A DNA stretch of 41,480 nt from a virus: positions 1 to 41,480 of IMG/VR virus record IMGVR_UViG_3300027710_000852; one strand, written 5' to 3'. Made by a program: the position numbers and the translations under genes. Below the pieces are notes generated by a model. It had not been told where the DNA came from. It made no database searches and was given only the letters and a program-made list of their open reading frames with translations. This document shows positions 24,970 through 34,043 of this stretch, piece by piece (position 1 is the stretch's first letter; each line of letters starts with the position of its first letter).

Positions 24970-25754
24970 TTAGGATATCCAAACAAAGGACTTAAATATC
25001 CCTTGTCATATTTTTTTCGAAACGTTTGATAAAACTTATTAGATTGATTTTCTAGTTTAGAATAATCAAATTCAATCTCAGATTGATCTAATGTTGTCTT
25101 TGATCGATCAGTGACAAGTTCAGGAAAATGATCTTGGGCAAATTTAAGATGAGCCCGCATAGAAGGATGGCCGTCTGGTCGATTGGTATCTTGCCAGATA
25201 GGAGAGTCGCTATTCTCGATACTTTCAGTTCTCCATTCATCTAATGTCTTTTTAAAATCTAAAATATTATAGATATCTTGAACTTGGTTAGCCTGCACTT
25301 CATTAGTTGTATTTGCATATTCTCTATTATCAATACCCATTAAAATCTTATGTGGAATTTTATTCAGGGTTAACGTATTTTTTATAACCTTTGCAGCAAT
25401 CCAAGATTGATAGACCATCCATTCTTCAGACCACATTACATCGATAAGTTTTCCGATGTTAGGATTTTTAGTATGAGCAAAATTAGAAAGTAAATCTCCT
25501 TCAGTTACCCATTGGCTGTTATTCATATAAGAAAATCTACCAAACCCTGTGAGCATTACTAAAATCAAATCATTATCTGGATTAAATTTAAAACGGTCAT
25601 TGGCTTCAATTACCTGATTCATGATATAGGTATTAGATGCACCACTTCTTCCGTAGTTGTAGTGTTCGTCAAAATTAATACCTATAAAATCAGCCCAGGT
25701 TGGGTAGCAATAAAGTGTATAACTACAGCCGAATGCAAAAAGTCTCTTTTTCAT
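24966..25754 (-). CDS. SGNH-like hydrolase family protein, 262 aa
   Basis: Block I is FAFGCSYTLYCYPTWADFI, block II-like YNYGRSGASNTYIMNQ, block III-like LVMLTGFGRFSYM and block V DGHPSMRAHLKFA with the catalytic His. It is the fourth SGNH-like protein in the cassette and keeps the cleanest G-x-S and D-x-H motifs. It lies 8 nt after the radical SAM gene stop and overlaps the GT-like gene by 4 nt. A sugar O-acyl esterase or transferase role is inference. Confidence 0.82.
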   Translation of the reverse strand: MKKRLFAFGCSYTLYCYPTWADFIGINFDEHYNYGRSGASNTYIMNQVIEANDRFKFNPDNDLILVMLTGFGRFSYMNNSQWVTEGDLLSNFAHTKNPNIGKLIDVMWSEEWMVYQSWIAAKVIKNTLTLNKIPHKILMGIDNREYANTTNEVQANQVQDIYNILDFKKTLDEWRTESIENSDSPIWQDTNRPDGHPSMRAHLKFAQDHFPELVTDRSKTTLDQSEIEFDYSKLENQSNKFYQTFRKKYDKGYLSPLFGYPK

Positions 25755-25762
25755 TTTAATAT

Positions 25763-27199
25763 TTATGTAGGGCTATATTCACCAGTCTCCGGAGGAGTAA
25801 TCCCATCCTGATTCAACTGTTTAATTTCGAATACTTTTTGTAATTCAATGTTATTGTACCATTCAGCTAATCTAGGAAATGTCGATACTAGATCTTTTCC
25901 TCGACGTTGATCATATTGTGTGAAAAAACTTTTGAAATCATGAAACAACAACGACTTATCATCTGTGACTGTAACATGACCTTTGTCTAATACTTCAATG
26001 TAATCTAATAGTCTTTCTATTTGGGATACTTCTGAAGGAACTAACAAAGTTGAATGTTTATTTTTATCATACCAAATTTTTAAATTTTGATGTAGTTCAA
26101 ATTTAATATCATCGGGCAATGTTAATGGGCTCATAAAACTTGGCCACCGTAACATATTGAAACTAAGGTGAGGTTTATATTTTCCATATTTAGATTTTAA
26201 TTCTAACATGTCATCTAAGAATTCTGTAATGCTGAACAAACATAGATTGTTTATTGTCATCATCATTGTAACTGCTCGACATTTAGCATTTTCTATAAAA
26301 TAGATTAAATTGTTTTTCCAAAGATTATAATCTAATCCATCTCGTATATACTCAGCATGGGCACCAAAACTTTCATTGCTGGTATACAAATCAAATTCTT
26401 TAATTGGTAAAGTATGTGTTATACTAACAAATTTATGGAGGGCTTTTTCGCTCATGCCTAAATTAGAATTAACTGCGAATCGCAAGCCAGGTGCGTCAGC
26501 AGTATGCATAATGTCAACAAATCTCCAGAAGTTCTGGCTTACTGTAGCTTCTCCACCAGTGATCCTTAATTCATAAAGAGTCTTTGATAGAGTTGGCCAC
26601 CATTGAAAAAATGCTTCAGTGTATGCATTATTATCTAGATGTTTACCTTGAGATTCTGCCCAAGACCCATCGGCTTCATATGCTCCGCCTCCACCACCCG
26701 GAGCAATAAAGTTCTGGTATGCTCCATTCTTTTCTAAATCTTGTAACCAAGTAGTGCTATAACCTGCATTGCAATAACTACAGGCAAAGTTACATTGCCT
26801 GTCAAAACTAATCTCAAGAGTTTGTAAATCAACATCAGCATCCCAGGGTAATTGTGGAATACTCGCTATGTCTTGAATAGTGTACTGCTGACTTTTATAG
26901 ATTCTATCACTAACGCTGTCTCGGCCAATGTCTTCTATCTTCCAACAGTAGCCGCATTCAGCAGGTCTAACACCTTCGAGCATCATCTTACGCATCTGCT
27001 TCTTATGATCAGTGTTATGTATTGCACTAGGATTGTTCTTAACCTGTTCAGCATCGATCAAGTGCGGTAAAGGTAAGTGGCAGGACCCTGTATATCCAGA
27101 TCCTAATTGTATACTAGCATTAAACCACTTAGCGGCGCAAAAACTTGTGCTAATAGAATTTAGATGCTTGTCTCTCCAACGTATTAAATGTTCAGACAT
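25763..27199 (-). CDS. Radical SAM protein with N-terminal Cys motif, 478 aa
   Basis: The SAM/[4Fe-4S] motif is C136-N-F-A-C140-S-Y-C143, followed by RITGGEATVSQ (the GGE motif). Before it lie SCHLPLPH (C40) and a CxxCW motif (C82, C85, in ECGYCWKIED), which in twitch- or SPASM-like enzymes bind an auxiliary cluster. Here the extra cysteines come before, not after, the radical SAM core. It is paralogous to the 530-aa protein and overlaps its gene by 8 nt. Substrate unknown; peptide or glycan modification is likely from family precedent. Confidence 0.92.
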   Translation of the reverse strand: MSEHLIRWRDKHLNSISTSFCAAKWFNASIQLGSGYTGSCHLPLPHLIDAEQVKNNPSAIHNTDHKKQMRKMMLEGVRPAECGYCWKIEDIGRDSVSDRIYKSQQYTIQDIASIPQLPWDADVDLQTLEISFDRQCNFACSYCNAGYSTTWLQDLEKNGAYQNFIAPGGGGGAYEADGSWAESQGKHLDNNAYTEAFFQWWPTLSKTLYELRITGGEATVSQNFWRFVDIMHTADAPGLRFAVNSNLGMSEKALHKFVSITHTLPIKEFDLYTSNESFGAHAEYIRDGLDYNLWKNNLIYFIENAKCRAVTMMMTINNLCLFSITEFLDDMLELKSKYGKYKPHLSFNMLRWPSFMSPLTLPDDIKFELHQNLKIWYDKNKHSTLLVPSEVSQIERLLDYIEVLDKGHVTVTDDKSLLFHDFKSFFTQYDQRRGKDLVSTFPRLAEWYNNIELQKVFEIKQLNQDGITPPETGEYSPT

Positions 27200-28784
27200 C
27201 TGTTTTATCCTTGATAATATGTTTAGAATTTGTCATTTCTCCGCACAACAGATAAAAATCTTTCATCTCAGGAAATGTTTCTAGAAAATTAGTGCCGTTC
27301 CTTGCATCGAGTTGATTAACGAAATCGTAGAACTTGGCCCTATTTAAAATTGTATCAATGTTGTCACCAGCTTCAACTGCTTTAATTTTAGTTAATATTT
27401 GAATAACAATACGTTTTAATTTTTCAAGTTCGTAGTCTTCAAAGCCCTGATGACTGTTCCAGATATGTTGTCCAGTATTCCTAGCCATAAAGTTTATAGC
27501 AGGAATTAAATATTTCTGTACAGTAGCTTTGTCAATGTATTGAGCATCTAAAAACCAAGGTTGTCGTAGATAAGGCATGTCAATACCGACTACTGACTCT
27601 TGATCAGGGTTAGCTGCTTTTCTTTCTGTAAAAGATTTGCCAACTTCTCCTAGTTCAATACCATACTCAACTTCCCACGATGCAGCCATGTTGCTGTTGT
27701 TGTATTTTCTTTTAAGAGACAACTGCCATTCTAATAGTTCTTTAATGCTAGTAACACTAAAGATATTAAAGGTACACATAATTGTTGCTCTAACATTAGG
27801 AATCTTTAATAGCTGCTCATATCTCTTTTTAAAGAGATCAAAGTCTAATCCTGCCCTAACATATTCAGCTTTCTTACCCCAACCGTCTACACTAGTAAAC
27901 ACCGTAAATCTTTTTACTGCCCTAGCTGATGTAATTAATTTAACTTTCTTAATAAACTCGTCCCATAGTTTATCAGGGGCGCCAAGATTTGTGTTAATGT
28001 TAAATTCTAAATCCGGATTAGGATTAGCAATGAACCAGTCTATACTCTTAAACGTTTCTTTGCTTAACAAAGGTTCGCCGCCGGTGATACGGTAGACTTT
28101 TAGATGCTTGTATGCTTCTGGAAACCATTTCCAGAATGCATCTACATAAGGATTAAATTCTCTCTTTTTATAAGCCAACGAATCTAAATCTTTTTGATAG
28201 CCCTGAGCCCATTGCACTTGACTGGTATTTTCTAAAAGTTTAATAGGGCCATGTCTCTTTAAATCTTCAACCCATTGAGTGCTATACTCTGGTCCGCAAT
28301 ATGCACATTTAAAATTACATACATTGCTAAAGTCTACTTCAAGGTAAGTTGGATAGAAATTGTTATTGGGATCTGATTCTTGAATCCTATCATGATGTTC
28401 CAGTGCCCAAGGTTCAATGCTCTTAAAGAATCTATCACTGTGACCACCACTGTCTTCAATTCGCCAGCAATAGTCACACTCTTTTGGACGTTTACCTTCT
28501 AGCATTTCTTTTCTAGCATGTTTTAAATGTTTGGTATTAAACAAAGCGGCTGGATCCATTGCAATTTCTTCTAAAGGAATCTTATGTGGAACAGGGTGAT
28601 GGCATGAGTGCGTCATTCCTGTTCCTAGATGCATAGTAACCTGTGTAAACTTAGCAAGACAAAAACCTGGACCAGTGCTATCTAATAATTTTTTAGCTGT
28701 TTTAAAATTATCCCCGTGATTTGCCTGAACTTGACCACTGTTATATCGTAGCCAAATTACATCGTTTAGTTTTTTCTTAGTCAT
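27192..28784 (-). CDS. Radical SAM protein with N-terminal Cys motif, 530 aa
   Basis: The core motif is C156-N-F-K-C160-A-Y-C163 with RITGGEPLLSK. The N-terminal region mirrors its neighbour: SCHHPVPH (C61), then KEMLEGKRPKECDYCWRIED (C103, C106). The C-terminal 200 residues are longer than in the 478-aa paralogue. Adjacent tandem paralogues with the same layout suggest gene duplication and two steps of one pathway, or two acceptors. It starts 2 nt after the GT-A gene ends. Confidence 0.92.
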   Translation of the reverse strand: MTKKKLNDVIWLRYNSGQVQANHGDNFKTAKKLLDSTGPGFCLAKFTQVTMHLGTGMTHSCHHPVPHKIPLEEIAMDPAALFNTKHLKHARKEMLEGKRPKECDYCWRIEDSGGHSDRFFKSIEPWALEHHDRIQESDPNNNFYPTYLEVDFSNVCNFKCAYCGPEYSTQWVEDLKRHGPIKLLENTSQVQWAQGYQKDLDSLAYKKREFNPYVDAFWKWFPEAYKHLKVYRITGGEPLLSKETFKSIDWFIANPNPDLEFNINTNLGAPDKLWDEFIKKVKLITSARAVKRFTVFTSVDGWGKKAEYVRAGLDFDLFKKRYEQLLKIPNVRATIMCTFNIFSVTSIKELLEWQLSLKRKYNNSNMAASWEVEYGIELGEVGKSFTERKAANPDQESVVGIDMPYLRQPWFLDAQYIDKATVQKYLIPAINFMARNTGQHIWNSHQGFEDYELEKLKRIVIQILTKIKAVEAGDNIDTILNRAKFYDFVNQLDARNGTNFLETFPEMKDFYLLCGEMTNSKHIIKDKTDV

Positions 28785-28786
28785 CT

Positions 28787-30586
28787 TTATTCTATCTCTT
28801 TAAATTTTTGTTCTAACCATTTGTAATCATTTATTCTCAGGAGAGCTTGATGATCGTTTATATTTTCTTTAGCATACTGACTGCCTGACCATGCGCCTAA
28901 CATTGCATATTCACCAAATGGTTTATTAGCATCAGAGTTAAGCCATGAAGTTAGTTTAGCCATCTGATTAGCTTTGTATAGCTTAACGCATTCTCTAAAG
29001 GCACTACGCCAAGTTGCAAACTCATCCACGTTAAAAGAAGTAATACAACTAACTCTATCTTCTGCACGTATCTTTGGCATGATACCTGTGAACATGTCTA
29101 GAGTATCCCATTTCTTTTTCTTCATAAGGATGCTCTTATTAAACAGTTTAACACCTCCGTTTTGATAAGTCAAATTGTTTACGGGATTTTGACTGCTCCA
29201 CACATAGGCGCAGTCTCTGTCAAAGATACTTGGTTGGAAATCAAACTGCCATTCATCTACAAGCCAAGCATCTCCGTCAACTACAAAGAACATATCTGTC
29301 TTGGCCAATTTGGCTGCTGCTTTGTGTGCATTAAAGATACCTTCAACTCCGTGAACACGTTTTGCCCATGGTGCTTTCTCTAAGACACGCTGCCAGTTCT
29401 CATCTGCATTTGGTTCTTTGTAAGATATAAAGATAACGTCTAGGTGGTCTGCAAACAACGGAACTACTGCACCAACTTCTTTTTCACCAATAGGAGTAGC
29501 ACACATTGATGCTTTAACTGCCCAAACTTTTTCTTTGGTAGTGCTAGATGATAGATACCAAACGTGTTCATAGGCTAGGTCATGCCATGGCACAACATAC
29601 TCCTCATTATATTCTAATTTAGGTAGTGCTGGGTTGTATTCAATGTTAACATTTGGACTAATGTAGTCTATAATTTTACTACCTTCTAATTCTTCTGTTA
29701 CTTGTATAGTAAAAGCCCAAATATCTTCTTCATCCTCTTTTAGATGTTTTCTGTCTAACATCCAAACATGTTCATAAGCAAAGTCGTGCCAGGAGATTAG
29801 ATAATCTAAATCGTAATCTAAATTAGGCAATTCAGGATTATATATCACAGTAAACTCAGGAGTAATTGTACCAAGCCATTTCCATTCTTTAGGCTTACGC
29901 CACATAGGAATAAACTTTACAACCCATAAACGTTCATTGTTAGTTTGATGTATGGGATCAAGCTCGTAGGCACATTCGTGAGCTAGATCGTAGAACGGAG
30001 GACAACAATCGTTAGCGTCTACACCAATGTCAGGAAGGTGTTCGTTAAACTGGACCAATACCTCAGGCACAACAAAACCCATATCCTTGGTGCCTAATAT
30101 TTCTTTACCAATAGGTTGGCAGCTAAATGCCCAGACTTTATCATCTAAGGGATTAAATCTAGGATCAATATACCATACTAACTTATAGTCTCTATCCCAC
30201 TTAATAGGATCAAAGGTGCCAAATGGATCGTCTTCATAGGTGATTAATTTGTCAATGTCTGAGTTTCTAGTCCAAGCAAGTTTAGTCTTAACAATCTCCA
30301 CAGTCTCGTAGCCGTGATAAGGATACCAACCATCTTTGAATATTTTAACTATCCACTTTCCTTCATAGGAGATAACTACACACTTTCGTGTGTCAGGGAG
30401 TTCTTCTATATAATACTTTAGATCAGTTCTCCACTTTTCTGGAATACCATTATTTGGATTAATGGCATAAAACTCTGCATGACCTTCACCTAGTTCGTAG
30501 AGTTGCAGATCATAGTGTAGATCGTAGCCTTGCCATTTAACTGTAAGGGCTTCTTCGTGGGGAATTTGATAGATATTGTCCAGCAT
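28787..30586 (-). CDS. GT-A glycosyltransferase-like protein with N-terminal repeats, 599 aa
   Basis: The C-terminal region (about 380-599) looks like a GT-A glycosyltransferase: LDVIFISYKEPNADENW opens the fold and FFVVDGDAW supplies a DxD-type metal site (437-439). Residues about 130-380 contain roughly four degenerate repeats of about 60-70 residues, seen in the echoes WHDFAYEHVWMLDRK and WHDLAYEHVWYLSSS, with YNPELPNLDYD and YNPALPKLEYN. These may bind the glycan acceptor. It is the first gene of the cassette, right after an 8-bp hairpin and with no Shine-Dalgarno. Confidence 0.8.
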   Translation of the reverse strand: MLDNIYQIPHEEALTVKWQGYDLHYDLQLYELGEGHAEFYAINPNNGIPEKWRTDLKYYIEELPDTRKCVVISYEGKWIVKIFKDGWYPYHGYETVEIVKTKLAWTRNSDIDKLITYEDDPFGTFDPIKWDRDYKLVWYIDPRFNPLDDKVWAFSCQPIGKEILGTKDMGFVVPEVLVQFNEHLPDIGVDANDCCPPFYDLAHECAYELDPIHQTNNERLWVVKFIPMWRKPKEWKWLGTITPEFTVIYNPELPNLDYDLDYLISWHDFAYEHVWMLDRKHLKEDEEDIWAFTIQVTEELEGSKIIDYISPNVNIEYNPALPKLEYNEEYVVPWHDLAYEHVWYLSSSTTKEKVWAVKASMCATPIGEKEVGAVVPLFADHLDVIFISYKEPNADENWQRVLEKAPWAKRVHGVEGIFNAHKAAAKLAKTDMFFVVDGDAWLVDEWQFDFQPSIFDRDCAYVWSSQNPVNNLTYQNGGVKLFNKSILMKKKKWDTLDMFTGIMPKIRAEDRVSCITSFNVDEFATWRSAFRECVKLYKANQMAKLTSWLNSDANKPFGEYAMLGAWSGSQYAKENINDHQALLRINDYKWLEQKFKEIE

Positions 30587-30587
30587 T

Positions 30588-30608
30588 ACTACTAATTATC
30601 TTAGTAGT
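30588..30608 (-). other. 8-bp hairpin just upstream of the GT-A gene
   Basis: ACTACTAA, a TTATC loop and TTAGTAGT form a perfect stem in the 39-nt gap between the structural block and the sugar cassette. On the minus strand it ends one base before the ATG. It has no T tract on that side, so control of translation or weak attenuation is more likely than full termination. Confidence 0.5.
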
Positions 30609-30625
30609 TAACGCTGTTAAAAATA

Positions 30626-32077
30626 TCAGGTTGGCAGTGGCACAGTACTTACATCAACTGACCAGATTTCTGGATTGGTAGCAAATGATGCAATGAATCC
30701 TCTAAACAAATGTGTCCTAGGATCATCTGGATTGAATGACTCTAATTGGTAATATCTTGAAGGAGTATCGACATCCGAATAATAATGGAAAGCACGAGTT
30801 ATATTATTCAAAGTTGCGTCAAAGTCAGTATCTCCTGATAATTCTCTTAGATTATTCAGTTCAATAGTAACAGTATTGAATCCGTCATAGGTTACTATAA
30901 ACATAGAACCAACACCTTGTTCAAATCCAAAATAATCAGCATAATTTAAACCATCTGTTGTTTTCTTGAGATATAAAGGAACATCATTGGCATTTAAGGC
31001 ACCACTTAGGTAGGTGCCTGCTTCTGGGATTGGAATACTACAGACTGTGGACCAATAAGGATAAGGAGGTTCAATTGTTCCTGCACCAATTGATAAGTTC
31101 TTCATAGTTGCAAATAAATTTCCGCCGTCTTCATAGATAGGAGTGCCGTCCCCGCCAGCACCAACACCTATTGTAACAGTCTTAACTCCGTCAAATATAT
31201 CAAAGCTAACACCAATAAAACTATTGTTGCTGCTGGCCGCACTAAACCATGTTGCTAGATTTCTGTATCTAGTATAATCAATATTGATAAATGCAGTATT
31301 AGTTATTTTAATAGTGTCAGCTATTCCTTCTACTGCAATAGTTAGAGTAGAGATATATCCAGTCGTTGTGTTATTAATATTACTTTCGATATCTGGGTCC
31401 CAGTTTATGTTAACTAAATTACTGCCTGAGGCGACTGTCCATCCATTACTACCCGACATCGAAGTTGTAAAGTTTATTGGTCGTTCGTAGTCGTCAACTC
31501 CATTTACTATCGGAATCAAATCTATTGTTGTCGTATACGACTCGCCAAGCACTGTGGTAGTAACTGATGTGCTAGTTGAAGAAGGCCTTACGCCGAACAC
31601 TGATATTACGTTTTGAAGTGTGTCTATCCTGTAATAAGGAACGTCAGCTGTTGAAATCAGTAAAAGAGATTCTGGATATTCACCAATAGTGGTAGCATAG
31701 TAACTTAGATTAAATGTATAAGATCCCCCTGCTGATATTGTTGCTGGCAACGTACCAATATCAACTATTGCGGTAGTTTCATAGTCGGTTGAAGTTGTTC
31801 CAAGAAGAACAATAGCCGAGGTACCGCTGTTTAACACTGTTACTACCTTTGTTGTACTGGTTGTATTTGGAAAATAGGTAAATGTCGGTACTGGAGGAAC
31901 ATATAGCATCTTTGAATTAGCAGTAACACCAGTTATAGCAAACGTGTCACCATCTAAGGTCTCAGTGGTTTGTAGCACCGGTCGTGGAGCACTGTATCCT
32001 CCACGAGCAGCACCGTCAGGTCTTTTGAAACCAACGAAACTTTGGATAGGTACATAAACTGTTGAAGTCGAAGCCAT
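30626..32077 (-). CDS. Putative virion/adhesin protein, Ser/Thr-rich, 483 aa
   Basis: The sequence is low in charge, rich in Ser, Thr, Gly and Val, and looks like stacked beta domains. The part at about 65-165 (TKVVTVLNSGTSAIVLLGTT, then GGSYTFNLSYYATTIGEY) resembles immunoglobulin-like bacterial adhesin repeats. I see no enzyme motif. It is probably a fibre or head-decoration protein, followed by the sugar cassette. The start ATG is 3 nt downstream of the stop of the 70-aa gene. Confidence 0.75.
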   Translation of the reverse strand: MASTSTVYVPIQSFVGFKRPDGAARGGYSAPRPVLQTTETLDGDTFAITGVTANSKMLYVPPVPTFTYFPNTTSTTKVVTVLNSGTSAIVLLGTTSTDYETTAIVDIGTLPATISAGGSYTFNLSYYATTIGEYPESLLLISTADVPYYRIDTLQNVISVFGVRPSSTSTSVTTTVLGESYTTTIDLIPIVNGVDDYERPINFTTSMSGSNGWTVASGSNLVNINWDPDIESNINNTTTGYISTLTIAVEGIADTIKITNTAFINIDYTRYRNLATWFSAASSNNSFIGVSFDIFDGVKTVTIGVGAGGDGTPIYEDGGNLFATMKNLSIGAGTIEPPYPYWSTVCSIPIPEAGTYLSGALNANDVPLYLKKTTDGLNYADYFGFEQGVGSMFIVTYDGFNTVTIELNNLRELSGDTDFDATLNNITRAFHYYSDVDTPSRYYQLESFNPDDPRTHLFRGFIASFATNPEIWSVDVSTVPLPT

Positions 32078-32080
32078 GAT

Positions 32081-32293
32081 TTACAATGATATAGTTAAAG
32101 ATGCTAGCCAGGCTTTGTAGGCTTGAATCAGCGGATTGTCTTCAGGTCCTTGCCCTGTTACAAGATAAGTTATAAGTGGAGCATCTGGTAATACTTTGTG
32201 CAGTAGTTCTTTGTGTTCTACGATCATAGTTAAAAACTCAATCTTTTCAGCTTGACTTAGAGTGCTAAAATTTAAAAATGCTTGTTCTATCAT
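32081..32293 (-). CDS. Hypothetical protein, 70 aa
   Basis: I do not recognise it. It is helical with a leucine-rich N-terminal half (FLTMIVEHKELLHKVLPD) and a short C-terminal hydrophobic patch. It overlaps the upstream 287-aa structural gene by 4 nt and precedes the 483-aa gene, so it may assist virion assembly (inference). Confidence 0.75.
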   Translation of the reverse strand: MIEQAFLNFSTLSQAEKIEFLTMIVEHKELLHKVLPDAPLITYLVTGQGPEDNPLIQAYKAWLASLTISL

Positions 32294-33153
32294 TGTGTTA
32301 ATTCCTTGTATTTCTTAGTTTTGGCAAACACGAAACCTATGCCCTTACAGACTGCCAGCCCCAGAGAGACTGTTAACCAGCCACGTAGGGTCCAGGGTAA
32401 ATCATGTCCTGCACGACGGGCTATCTCTTTGGCAAATGCTGAGCCCACGAATTGGGCCACTGCGATGGCTATGCGTTGGCTCATGGCCTGTTGTTCTTCT
32501 TGCGTTTTCCAGAACATCAGTTTAGGCAATAATGGACGTCCTTCACCTTTAACATAGGCCACTAGTATGTCGGCCCACATCCTGTAACCTTTGTAGGCCA
32601 CAGGGTTATTTTGATATAACCATACCCCAAAGGCCTGATCGTATTCGTAGATATCCTTGTCCATTAGCCCTAGCTCATAAAGAGCAGTACATATAACTTT
32701 GCCACCTCCACCGCCACCTCCACCGCCATCAGCAGAGCACGACGAACTACTGTCTGCACAAGCGCCAGGACCACTGTCTCCCCCACCACCACCTCCGTCA
32801 AATAAGCCAGGATCACCCACTGGAGCAGAAGACACAACTATATTAGCATCAAGACTTGCTTGATCTGGAAATCCATTAACTGTTCCGTAGACTGTTAGTA
32901 TATTGTCATAGGTGGTTAAATTGCCATTAGAGTTAGTATAGTCCAGAGTAAAAGGAATACCAGCAGAGGGAGCTAGGCTAACTGCCAGTCCTGTAAGTGA
33001 CGGGTTGGTATAAGTTGTGCTGGCCCCAAATCCTGAAAGGTCAGCTCGATGTTGAGTACCATCTGAGGTAGCAAACACTAGGCTGCTGATTGTAGCTGTG
33101 CCTGTTCCATAGTTATAAAGGGTAAAAGGTTTAGGGTCTTGTGGGAAGGTCAT
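32290..33153 (-). CDS. Virion-associated protein with glycine-rich linker, 287 aa
   Basis: Residues 1-115 form a beta domain (DPKPFTLYNYGTGTATISSL). A low-complexity hinge follows at about 117-149, with two poly-Gly runs around SGPGACADSSSSCSADGG. The C-terminal part (about 150-287) begins KVICTALYELGLMDKDIY, a block I recall from the ends of phage tail-related proteins, then has amphipathic helices and a hydrophobic stretch (WLTVSLGLAVCKGIGFVFAK) able to span or insert in a membrane. A tip or ejection-related role is inference. Confidence 0.75.
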   Translation of the reverse strand: MTFPQDPKPFTLYNYGTGTATISSLVFATSDGTQHRADLSGFGASTTYTNPSLTGLAVSLAPSAGIPFTLDYTNSNGNLTTYDNILTVYGTVNGFPDQASLDANIVVSSAPVGDPGLFDGGGGGGDSGPGACADSSSSCSADGGGGGGGGGKVICTALYELGLMDKDIYEYDQAFGVWLYQNNPVAYKGYRMWADILVAYVKGEGRPLLPKLMFWKTQEEQQAMSQRIAIAVAQFVGSAFAKEIARRAGHDLPWTLRGWLTVSLGLAVCKGIGFVFAKTKKYKELTQ

Positions 33154-33168
33154 AGGTCTGATCTCAAA

Positions 33169-33957
33169 TTATACAATAATATTCCAATAGCCCCTATTTG
33201 GTACTATCTCTAAATCACGTCTCTTATACTTAACAGTGAACAGTATTTGGTCTTTAGCCGCATTTCTTTCCACTGCCAAAGATATTCTAAGGGTTCCGCT
33301 GGACCAGCTTTTGGTAACCAAAGAGGTATCAGGGTTAACAAAGTAGGGCCTAGTATATTCAAACCCGCCGCGATTTTGTACATAATTAATGAAACTTACC
33401 CATTGGGTGTCTATGGTTGCGGTAGTACCTGTATTGGCATAAAATGGTTTGTAAATGAAATAACCACCTTGATTAAAGAAGTAACGTGCAGTCAGCGGAG
33501 TAGTCCAGGCTGCGTTGACCTTGTGTGTGATCTCAGAAGTGGCTTCCATGTCCCAGATCAAGGTTCTTGTGCTGGTTCCATTGGTGGTATTCCAAGTTTC
33601 ACTGGTCACTGGATCTGCAAAGAATTGATTAGGGTGGCAGATGTAACGCTGACCCAGAATCTCATTGACACCGCTGTAGACTGCGTTACTGAGTGTGCTG
33701 TTCACTATGGTAGTGTTGGACACAATGGTTGTATTAGTTCCTGTATCAGTAACGTGTATGAATATGCTGTTAAGGTCGCGCTGTAGGTAATTCCAATCTT
33801 GAGCTCTAATCTTGGTTTTGGTGCTGACCGGACCACTCCAGGGCACTGGAACACCATATCCATTCTCCCCAATGCCTATAATGTCATTGATAACAGTGTA
33901 GCTGTCCATGTAGTCAGCAACAGTGGCAGTAGATCCGGGAGAAATGGGAAAAGTCAT
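33169..33957 (-). CDS. Putative phage structural protein, 262 aa
   Basis: The N terminus (SYTVINDIIGIGENGYGVPV, then KIRAQDWNYLQRDLNSIFIH) matches a pattern I know from marine phage virion proteins, in which YGYGQ and a W-x-x-L-R-x-D helix occur. The rest is beta-rich with Asn/Thr. I chose the ATG at 33957; a TTG two codons earlier is less likely. It is the first gene of the minus-strand structural/sugar block. I see no clear promoter for it. Confidence 0.75.
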   Translation of the reverse strand: MTFPISPGSTATVADYMDSYTVINDIIGIGENGYGVPVPWSGPVSTKTKIRAQDWNYLQRDLNSIFIHVTDTGTNTTIVSNTTIVNSTLSNAVYSGVNEILGQRYICHPNQFFADPVTSETWNTTNGTSTRTLIWDMEATSEITHKVNAAWTTPLTARYFFNQGGYFIYKPFYANTGTTATIDTQWVSFINYVQNRGGFEYTRPYFVNPDTSLVTKSWSSGTLRISLAVERNAAKDQILFTVKYKRRDLEIVPNRGYWNIIV

Positions 33958-33991
33958 AATCAACTATTTAGCCCTAGTTTTATTTGCTGGG

Positions 33992-34020
33992 TTGAACAAA
34001 CAATTAAATACGTATATAAT
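33992..34020 (+). promoter_or_regulatory. sigma70-type promoter for the heptosyltransferase-like gene
   Basis: TTGAAC and TATAAT are separated by 17 bp, 24 nt before a TTG start with AAAGGA upstream. Confidence 0.7.
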
Positions 34021-34043
34021 AGTATATCAAAGGAACAGCCAAA

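Noticed and set aside
27637-28095. 152-aa plus-strand reading
   Set aside because: Antisense to the conserved radical SAM core with its cysteine motif.
33247-33786. 179-aa plus-strand reading
   Set aside because: Antisense to the 262-aa structural protein; no Shine-Dalgarno or promoter.
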